DNA of 64,000 nt from Volvox africanus (Eukaryota > Chlorophyta > Chlorophyceae > Chlamydomonadales > Volvocaceae), in NCBI GenBank assembly GCA_030268105.1, contig BSDZ01000078.1, positions 1,116,001 to 1,180,000 on the forward strand, written 5' to 3'. The notes under the pieces are model-generated. The model saw only the letters and a list, made by a program, of their open reading frames with translations. It was not told the origin of the DNA and made no database searches. Both the position numbers and the translations under genes were made by a program. This document shows, piece after piece, positions 44,601-64,000 of this stretch (positions are counted from its first letter, which is position 1; each line of letters starts with the position of its first letter).

Positions 44601-47174
44601 CACCGCGGAAGCACCGCTGCATCCAGCAATGGGGGCATGTTAGTGCCGACGGCGCCGTGGGACGCCAAAGGCATGCTGCCACGTGCCCGCATCGGCAGCA
44701 CCGCAGCCGCCGCTGCAGCCGCTGCCGCCACCGACGACGGTGGAACGCCGAGGTTGCCGTCACCGAGCCGTGTCATGGTCTATCGCGATAAAGGGATGCC
44801 GTCGCCGTCGGCGTGGTCCATGGCGCCGTTGGATACCCTCGCCGGTCGTGTCGCGGAAAACCTCAGCCATGCAGCTTCCTGCAGCTCCCTTGCGTTGCTG
44901 GATCCAGATATGCGGATCCAGCTGGATCTGGATCTACTTTCCGACGAACCAATCAGCCCACATCGCGGCTACCGTGAGGCGGCGTTGTCGGCCGTGGCGG
45001 CTGCCATTGCTGCCGGTGGCGCCAGTGATGCCTTGACGGCCAATCCACTGCAGCGTCTGACGGCATCGTACGACAATCCGACAAGCCTTTACAAATCCCT
45101 TGGATCTATTCCGGCGGAACGGGCGGGGTTACCCTCAACGATTGCATTGGAAGATCTGACGTCACCATTGCGACTCGCAGGGGGAACGGGGACGGCGGCG
45201 CCGCTGTCGGCCAGGTCACTGCCGCCATTGCTGCCCCCACACGACACGATGTCCCGCGCCGCTACCCGCCAGTCGTTGCCAGGGCCAGTGGTCCAGGGAG
45301 GGGGAGCGAGTCCGCCGGAGACGGGACGGATGCCGACAACAACGACGACGACGACGACAACGGCGCCAGCGGGCCACGGGAAGCGAAGTCGCATTCAGCC
45401 CCGAGCTCCTTCATCATCGTCGTCTCAGTCGCCTTCCTGCCCGGTGGTGGTCGAATCGGCGGACGATCCCGCGAGATCGTTTTGGGTTCGTGACAAGCTG
45501 CATGACCCACGGGTATGTAAGAGAGTACGATAAGTCTTAGAATATTTTCAAATCTCCAACTGAGCCGATCGCGATCCAGATCCAGATTGAGAAGGTGGAT
45601 TTGAAACATGGTGTCATCTCTCGTCTTCTAGTCCCCTCCTTTCGGAGCTCGATGGGATCAGTCGCCCCCACCCCCTCCCACACACACTCGGGAAACCCCG
45701 ACCTTTCTGTGATAACCGGCGGGAAATCCATGATTTGTCACTGACACTACCTGACGTGATGGTTGAATCCAATTTCTTTTCTTGGATTTCGTTGGATTTC
45801 GTTGGATTTCGTTGTCTAATTCGTATTCTATTGTAAATTATGCTTCCGTTCAGATTCAAACTATATTCCTCTTTTCATTTTCTATTTCATTTTCAGGGCC
45901 TCGCGGAAACCATCATGGCTGATGCGGCGGCAAGGGCCGTAGGACAGACCGTCGCCGCCGCTGCAGCGGCCGCTGCTGCCAGCGGAACCCGTGGGGGCGT
46001 GTCACCGCGCGCGGAGGAAATAGCCGCGGCCGCCAGCGGCAACGCCGGTGCAAACGTGCTGATGGCGGCGGGTGGTCGCACGGGACTGCCGTCAGGCAGT
46101 CGTACAACGCGGCTACAGCCACTGCGTCGCAACGGCGCCCTCACGGGGGCCCCGGGGCCCGGAGGAGCAGCGGCGGCGGCGGCGGCAGCTTCTATGCCGC
46201 GAGTGGGAACAGCGGATGGTTCAGCGGCGCCGTTTGCTCGTGGTGGTGGTGGAGGTGCTACCGCTGCGACGGCGGCTGCGGCAGCGGCAGTGGCAACGCT
46301 GCCGCCGCCTCCGCCGGCGCCACCAGTTGACTCTGAGATGCTGTACGTCACTCTGCAGGTGAGTCGTAGGGACAGCACTGGCACTTGGGAATTGGGGGGG
46401 GGAGGCAGCGAGGAGATGAAGCGACAGAGGCAAGGGGAATGTGTGTATGTGTATGTGTATGTCCATGTGTATGTGTATGTGTATGTGTATATGTATGTGT
46501 ATGTGTGTGGGATAGGGGGGTACAGCTTCACCCGTGGCGACTAACCTGGCAGTCCCTACCTTCCCCGGTATTTCGGGGCACCCTCATCCGACTTCTCCAA
46601 AGTCAGTGCTCTTCCCGGGTTCAGCACCCACCACCGGCATCCAGCGGAATCTGCCGAATCAACTGTGTATGTGTATGTGTGTAAGGTGGTACGGAGTGTA
46701 ACATACAGGTAAACGATCCTACTTGAAGGTCAAGTCAAGCAACGTCCGACAAACCTGGAATTGTTGACTTAGATCGACTCTTAACCCTAAACCCCTAGAA
46801 TCACCAAAACCCAATCGGCCACCCGCCCCCCTCCGCAGTTGCCCGAGGCGCCCAAGATCCTGCCTGAGTTTCCGTCGGCCGCCACAGTACGGGAAGCGGT
46901 GGAGGCGGCGGCGCGGGTAGCTCGTGAAGCCCGAGAAGCCCGCATCACCGCCGCGATCGCCCACCACAGCACACGGCCATTACGCATACGGCCCGACATG
47001 AAATATGTTCCGCAGTACCTTCGGCAACGACAGCGGGGCCCCGTGATCCCCGCCCCTGCGATGCCTTTAACCGAGGGTACGACGGAGAGCTGGGCCGTAC
47101 CGTCGTACAACAGCGAAGTCGGATTCCAGGATGGGTTTTACGATGAGAACAGTCAGGTCATCTACTTTGATTGA
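27490..47174 (+). CDS. giant protein with four cyclic-nucleotide-binding (CNB) folds
   Basis: Not recognised as a named gene. Twenty-six exons join in phase to about 3,467 aa: 27490-27684, 27969-28140, 28529-28701, 28913-29560, 29894-30066, 30634-30715, 31151-31225, 31502-31684, 31958-32086, 32280-33411, 33626-35432, 35759-35933, 36259-36396, 36850-38534, 38890-39505, 39954-40004, 40266-40380, 41030-41105, 41358-41535, 41714-41785, 42450-42644, 42978-43049, 43439-43648, 44259-45512, 45897-46358, 46839-47174. The N-terminus is helical, then come four CNB-like beta-rolls and a Gly/Ala-rich tail. CNB folds normally bind cAMP or cGMP, but the conserved arginine of the phosphate-binding cassette is not seen in those I can align, so ligand binding is uncertain. 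The first exons have weaker support; a start at 28531 is an alternative. Confidence 0.84.
30634..31684 (+). other. CNB fold 1
   Basis: Exons 30634-30715, 31151-31225 and 31502-31684 encode FQLFSYPPGSYLYEQ, CDEAFVLISGTVMLHAEG and RLQAGTVLGVELMLRRQPVP, the expected beta-roll order. At the phosphate-binding cassette the sequence is LGVELMLRRQPVPLTV. The acidic residue is kept, but the usual arginine before the small residue is replaced. Confidence 0.8.
31958..35933 (+). other. CNB fold 2, split by a disordered insertion of about 930 aa
   Basis: Exon 31958-32086 gives QPGEALYVGGQPTEHLLLLV (first strands). Exons 32280-33411 and 33626-35432 are almost entirely Gly/Ala/Ser-rich. The fold resumes at the end of the latter with VVAVYGAPVVFCEEALLDQK and in 35759-35933 with SAVALQRCEYVLIPAALL. 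Strands before and after the insertion fit one CNB beta-roll. Confidence 0.7.
36668..36724 (+). repeat. short dispersed repeat, copy A
   Basis: A GTAGTCGTACATTGTACGGC head and a GGTGCcagaaGCACC hairpin tail. Related copies are at 40575-40618 and 48381-48433. It lies in the intron 36397-36849. Confidence 0.6.
38562..38607 (+). repeat. CACATA hexamer array
   Basis: Seven or so CACATA units just inside the intron that follows exon 36850-38534. Same hexamer as at 2782-3162. Confidence 0.9.
39954..41535 (+). other. CNB fold 4, compact
   Basis: Exons 39954-40004, 40266-40380, 41030-41105 and 41358-41535 encode an uninterrupted CNB: GTELLRAGEPAPVVFLVASG, then TLREGSTCGELSLLAARPLW and VVASSSAKVVSLDMPALRSW. 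GELSLLA is a clear phosphate-binding cassette core. The usual PR-A is PLWYT here, so the ligand-contacting arginine is absent. Confidence 0.85.
40575..40618 (+). repeat. short dispersed repeat, copy B
   Basis: Same head (GTAGTCGTACATGTACGG) and same end (AGAAGCACC) as copies at 36668 and 48381, with a longer loop between GGTGC and GCACC. It lies in the intron 40381-41029. Confidence 0.55.
41829..41972 (+). repeat. CATAT pentanucleotide array
   Basis: About 28 perfect ATATC/CATAT units in the intron 41786-42449. They grade into AT-rich sequence with degenerate CATATC words up to about 42,240, suggesting decay of a longer array. Confidence 0.95.
46438..46510 (+). repeat. TGTATG hexamer array
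   Basis: TGTATG units in the last intron of the CNB gene (46359-46838). This is the reverse complement of the CACATA hexamer found in other introns of the window. Confidence 0.9.
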
Positions 47175-48186
47175 CCCAAAGTGCGTGCGTGTGTCCCATG
47201 AGTGATCATGCCCATAGGGCCCATCTATGTAGATTATCAAACCTTGCGTCTGGTGAGATCGATCTGGTCATCGGTCAACGTGACTAATCAGTGACTAAAT
47301 GCGATGTTGACCTTCCTGGTGAAGTCAATGTATGACACACGTACACTGTAGTATCCTGGGGTATCTACGGGCAGTGTCAAAGGATCCTGGACCTTAGATG
47401 GTCATCCTTCCGATCGGGCCTTTGTTGGCCGACACAACAGAGATACAACATACACGTACGGCTGGGGAGCGTTGTGGGATTTTCTTGACGGTTCTCAAGG
47501 GTAACGTGTGCAAGGTATCAGCACTTCGACATGAAAAGGCATTCTGGGTATCTCTTACATTTCTTAGTTCTGCTTTGGGGCCTTACACATTACATTTACG
47601 CCGGCGTCTGTCTGTCTTTCTGTCTCACAAGAGTGAGAAGAGCACAGGCACGGGCAGCGCAGGCTGTGTTGGTTTTGCTTTTTCGTTTTATCCTACACAG
47701 CCTTAGGGTTTGTACGGTTGGCTTTATTTGATTGCACAATCTAGTCCATGCGTAGGATGAGTTTCAATCTGTGTGAATTTGTGTGTGTATTTGTGTGGGG
47801 AATACTCCGTACAGGCGTGCGTTTCAGCGCCAAGATGTGTTCTTTTATCACATGGTGCAGTCTTTTACCCCAGAGATGCTTAGCGGTAGATGGGCTGGAT
47901 AGCGGTGTGTGTGTATTGTGTAGGTGTATATGTTTGTGTGTGATTGTCTGTCTGTTTCTGTGTCATTGTGCGCATATCTTATGCCATCGGCTACCTCTCA
48001 AGGGGGACCACTGATCTGAATGATCCCGAAGTACGGCAGGGGGGTTCGTTAGGAATGAGGGATCCAAGCTACTTGTACTTGCCGATCAGCTCCCTGGAGC
48101 GCTAGTCAACGGGAAACGACGGCAGTTGCAACTACCTGCAATGAATAGTACGCATCCAGCATCCAGCCGGTCCTTGGCACCATTCC

Positions 48187-48201
48187 TGTAAGCAAATTAC
48201 A
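48187..48201. terminator. shared bidirectional poly(A) element (TGTAA gcaaa TTACA)
   Basis: TGTAA at 48187-48191 is the first + strand signal I find after the CNB stop at 47174. TTACA at 48197-48201 is the first minus-strand TGTAA after the CFAP65 stop at 49458. The two signals lie 5 bp apart in inverted orientation and imply 3' UTRs of about 1.0 and 1.3 kb. Confidence 0.6.
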
Positions 48202-48380
48202 CCGTTCCTTTGTATTTACTGCGCTGTACGATGGCGTACTACGCATAGTTTTTCCATTGCGTGTTCGTGGATGTTGATATTTTGAATGTTGAGTGCACTC
48301 TTTGCGTCCTCATCAACTTTGCTAGAGAGCTGCATGCTGGACACTTCATCGTGGATACGCACATGACTGCAAAGGCTGTA

Positions 48381-48433
48381 GTAGTTGTAGATGTACGGCA
48401 CACATCCGCACAATATCAAGGTGCAGAAGCACC
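48381..48433 (+). repeat. short dispersed repeat, copy C
   Basis: Head GTAGTTGTAGATGTACGGCA and hairpin tail GGTGCagaaGCACC, related to copies at 36668 and 40575. Here it is in the convergent 3' region between the CNB and CFAP65 genes. Confidence 0.6.
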
Positions 48434-49457
48434 CTATCAGGATCTCGAGAGGTCTTTGCAAAAAAATAAAACAAAGGCTGCACATGACTGGCGGGATAGC
48501 TCCGAAACGTTTGATCCTTAAAGGGTTAATATGTGCAGTACATGGAATCACGTATGCGGTCTTTATTTGCTGCGGAGCGCTACCTCAGCGCCATTTTAAA
48601 TTATAGCAGAAACCATATAAAAGAGAGACCTTGGGTTGCACTTATGATTGTTTGGTGATGGTTGCGACGACGCCGTAAGGAAACGCCGGAACCATCAAAG
48701 CCAGCACAACGTAAGGCCCACTTGCTTGCATGCAGCATCATATCAAGTGACGCTCAATGGCATAGAATTGGTCAGAGCGGCTCACCCTCGTTATCTGTCA
48801 GCTAGCAGTGCTCCCGTACTCCGTACTTCCGTACATGTAACGGATCCTATTAACTGTCTCAGATTTCTAAAAAACACCGGTATGGCGTGAAAGTATATGA
48901 ACTGGGGATATTCGATGTTGCAAAAGTTCAAGATACCGTCAAAACACAGGTGGTGACAATACCAGCGTTTTCCGTTTCCTCCCCTTTCCCGCCTTATCCC
49001 CTTCCTCCTCCTCCTCCTCCTCCTCGTCCTTCTCCTCCCTGTCTCCCGCCATCCCTCCCTCGTGTCACGCCCCCCAACTTTTCTTGGGCTTTCAATTTCC
49101 CTGTAGTGCTTACGTAATGCAAAAGTACACACACTATGTTTCTACTTGACACCCGACCCCTCCTGACAACTCAGCTGTGTCCTCCCCTCCCCTTCCCCCC
49201 TTTCCCGTTCGTCCGCTTTCCTGGATCGGAATCAAAATGGCCAATTCCAAACATCGCGCATAACCATAACCCCCTATAACCCCTATCGAAAGCCCACATA
49301 AACACCGGAACCCCTGGCAGTGATCCATCTCGCTCCACCGCTACGGCTGCTCCACCGGGGTACTTCTGTTGTTGGCTTCTGGTACCGCGCGCCTTTATCT
49401 GGACTTGCGTATTTAAAATTGTCATGCCCTGACGCCATCATGGTTTGTAACGTCGTA

Positions 49458-61680
<12,223 letters not shown>

Positions 61681-63199
61681 GCCGGGTGCTGACCCATCAT
61701 TGAAAACGTCAGATACTGAACACGACTTCAGTTGTTCTGAATCCCCTTGAATTAGTTTTGACACATTCCAGCACCGTGACTTATACCAAAGACAACTCCA
61801 TCACCAATCGAGTACTAAGGCCCCAAGCAAATTGTAAGTTACTTCCATATAAACTTTCATTTATGTCATTGCTTACATTTGCTTGCGTTGTTCCCGAGTC
61901 AGCACGCCATACGCCATAGCCAAAGTTGCGGACGACTGCTGGTCCAAGCCTGTCGCCGGCATTTTATATAAAAATTATAATACAATGTCTGTGACTTACT
62001 TACATATATAAGGTGGCCAAGCTTCTAATACTTGGTGTGGTCATGGCGGACCGACGCGGTCATATCTAAGCAGAAGTATACATGTCATGTACGTGTTGAT
62101 CCAATACGGGAGAAATGATTCGTTCTGGGTACACGACATTGCACATGATTTCAGGCAAGGAACCAAAAGTTCGAAGTGGTTTCGTACATCGCGGCCCCAT
62201 TGGCAGCTCTACGTCCTACTTGCCTTAAGTTAGTAATGCTAATAAATATTTACATATATATTAAATATATTATGTAAAATACTGTGATCGTGCAAATTCA
62301 TGCTTCTGCGATGTACCGAAAGGGTATACCCTTTGGGCTTCACGAAATAATGATAAAACCAAAGTGATCGTAACAAAGTCCACAGGTCATAACGGATGCA
62401 ATGTGGAAAGACGGAGGGGGTATCCATAAATCCTTCTGTGGGACATCTGCACGCCAAGTGTTTCAGGCGGTGTTTTCAAGCGTTCCCATGACTGAAAATA
62501 TAATGGAGCCGTTCCATACCATCAATAACTCTAACATAACTTCAAGCTTTGTGTAACAAATCCCATTCCCACCGCGCTCACTTCCACCTGTAGGCATCAA
62601 CCCCCTAGTTTGCCAGGTTGGCGAGACGGTTACCCCCGTCCCGGTTGGGTTGGGGAATGTGTGCTGGTACCAACAAGCGCAGCTGCGATGGGGCTGTACG
62701 GGGAAATCTCCACTCTAAAATGTACCACAGTTGGTGCAAAAGTCGGGGCCCACAGCCAATTAGGTGCCTCCGACAGTGGCCATCCAGGCCGTGGAGCCCC
62801 AAACTGCCCGTATAGTATTTGCATTCCATGAGCGGAATCACAGCCAATGTTTTCAGAGAAATAGAAAATTTACCTCAGGAGTAGAAATCAACTCCATGAT
62901 AGCATCAGCACAGCACGTGCGAAGCACGCGTCGAGAATATGGAGCTATACATTGGAATTATTGATGAACGACTAAGGTAAAATTTGAACATATTTTCATT
63001 GAAAATCTTATTGCCGAAACGTATGATTTAGCTCGTGGACGTCCAGCCATCAGAGCTTAGTTGGGAAGCTTTAAGACAATGCGAAAAGGCAACGTGGTTA
63101 ATTTTGACACTAAGCGAGACGTAGATTAACATACACATTCGATAGGAGTGTAAATCATGATATGCTGTGGAACGGTCAGGTTTACATTCGTTGTACGGA

Positions 63200-63219
63200 A
63201 GAATGTTTTGGAAGGTTCA
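63200..63219 (+). promoter_or_regulatory. four-unit heat-shock element upstream of HSF
   Basis: Consecutive 5-bp units aGAAt gTTTt gGAAg gTTCa follow the alternating nGAAn/nTTCn heat-shock-element rule with one mismatch (TTT for TTC). It sits about 136 bp before the HSF start codon, where a promoter element is expected. Confidence 0.6.
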
Positions 63220-63315
63220 TTCAGTCTGGTATGGCATCACCTAATTATTTGCCTGTCCTTAGTCAAGAAATTTTTTCCTCCTTGTAAGTTATTGCATTAT
63301 ATTCACTTTAGTAGT

Positions 63316-63330
63316 AGAAGCTTTTGGAAG
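63316..63330 (+). promoter_or_regulatory. three-unit heat-shock element near the HSF start
   Basis: aGAAg cTTTt gGAAg, three alternating units with one mismatch, ends 24 bp before the ATG. It is probably in the 5' UTR or core promoter. Confidence 0.5.
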
Positions 63331-63354
63331 CAGTCCGCCATGTAGTTACTAGAG

Positions 63355-63826
63355 ATGACTGCAGAAGGCCATACTGCCAGGGGACAGCAAGGCGGCAATC
63401 AGAGCCAGCCAGCTCCATTCCTACGGAAAACGTAAGTGGCCAGTCTCGGTGTGGCTTGTACTAGTGGAGGATTCAATACTTGCTCCTCTATCGGCCTTCT
63501 TATCCCAAGAATTTGTATTTGCGTCCGCAGCTATGATTTAGTTGACGATCACACGACGAATCATATTATCTCATGGGGTCCACAGGGAAAAAGGTAAGCT
63601 CGTGCACCTGCACAACTGGCTTTCGACAATTGCATGCCAGGGACTCGGACTTACCGCAAATTTTATTATTAGCAAAGCCATTCCTCCTAGTTTACTTAGA
63701 GTGTCGTCTTGGGAGTTCCCCCGCAGTTTCGTTGTATGGAGGCCTTCCGAGTTCGCAGCGAACCTGCTACCGCAGTACTTTAAGCACAACAATTTTTCAT
63801 CTTTCGTACGTCAGCTCAATACTTAT
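63355..63826 (+). CDS. HSF1: heat shock transcription factor, N-terminal exons (3'-truncated by window edge)
   Basis: Exons 63355-63431, 63531-63593 and 63727-63826 join in phase to [14 protein letters not shown]... followed by the HSF DNA-binding domain: [20 protein letters not shown], then [20 protein letters not shown], then [20 protein letters not shown] ending in TY. These are the winged-helix residues that bind nGAAn repeats in heat-shock promoters, including the recognition helix ([13 protein letters not shown]). The GTAAGT donor after NTY sits where land-plant HSF genes also have their conserved intron. The GF(R)KV wing, coiled-coil oligomerisation region and activation domain lie beyond the right edge. 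The ATG has no in-frame alternative upstream in the exon. HSF1 rather than a divergent paralogue is inferred from the canonical domain. Confidence 0.93.
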
Positions 63827-64000
63827 GTAAGTCGTAGGCCCCAACGGTGCTTGGTCCGTCTCCTCGTCTGTGAACGGGAGGGGGTGTCGTTGAGTACGAG
63901 ACACTACTTTCCGCCGATGAAGTCTTTTCAATTTATATCTGATCAATCGTGATTAATCAAATATCATGTTTGGTATCTCTTGAAAAAATCGTACAGGGCT

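Larger units (their letters stand above)
61681..63354. other. divergent intergenic region between CFAP65 and HSF
   Basis: About 1.67 kb, mostly AT-rich, separating two divergent starts. It contains a GC-richer island at about 62594-62850 that is open on both strands (62610-62831 +, 62605-62847 -) but shows no domain I recognise. The heat-shock elements listed separately lie at its HSF end. No RNA gene seen. Confidence 0.5.

Overview
This window looks like nuclear DNA of a volvocine green alga (Volvox-like). Coding exons are GC-rich with strong third-position GC bias and long Ala/Gly/Ser/Pro tracts. Introns are numerous, AT-richer and full of microsatellites. The nearest poly(A) signals are TGTAA, and the gene set is eukaryotic, with a flagellar protein. 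All exon models were built by hand from GT..AG sites, reading phase and protein similarity recognised by eye. Every join given keeps the frame, but no RNA evidence or search was available.

Layout, left to right. (1) 207-5002, +: the last nine exons of ELP3, the Elongator acetyltransferase; its 5' part lies off the left edge. (2) 5003-8167: ELP3 3' UTR, about 2.4 kb with no gene I can recognise, then the 3' UTR of the next gene. (3) 8168-27291, -: a giant 21-exon gene, about 4,338 aa. It has a helical N-terminus, a STAND/NB-ARC-type NTPase core whose Walker A lysine is an arginine, TPR-like helices and about 2,660 aa of disordered tail. One intron holds a truncated bacterial IS200/IS605 transposase. 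(4) 27292-27489: a compact divergent promoter. (5) 27490-47174, +: a 26-exon gene, about 3,467 aa, with four cyclic-nucleotide-binding (CNB) folds, two of them split by very large disordered insertions. (6) 47175-49457: convergent 3' UTRs that meet at one 15-bp bidirectional poly(A) element. (7) 49458-61680, -: a complete 15-exon gene for CFAP65, an ASH/MSP-domain axonemal protein, about 2,126 aa. (8) 61681-63354: divergent intergenic region with heat-shock elements. (9) 63355-63826 and beyond, +: the first three exons of a heat shock transcription factor, running off the right edge.

Functionally the window mixes housekeeping (ELP3), stress control (HSF) and cilium biology (CFAP65), with two giant head-to-head genes of unknown role. 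The most unusual items are the bacterial HUH-transposase relic, the split CNB folds, the shared convergent poly(A) element, and a 12-bp palindrome present in six exact copies.
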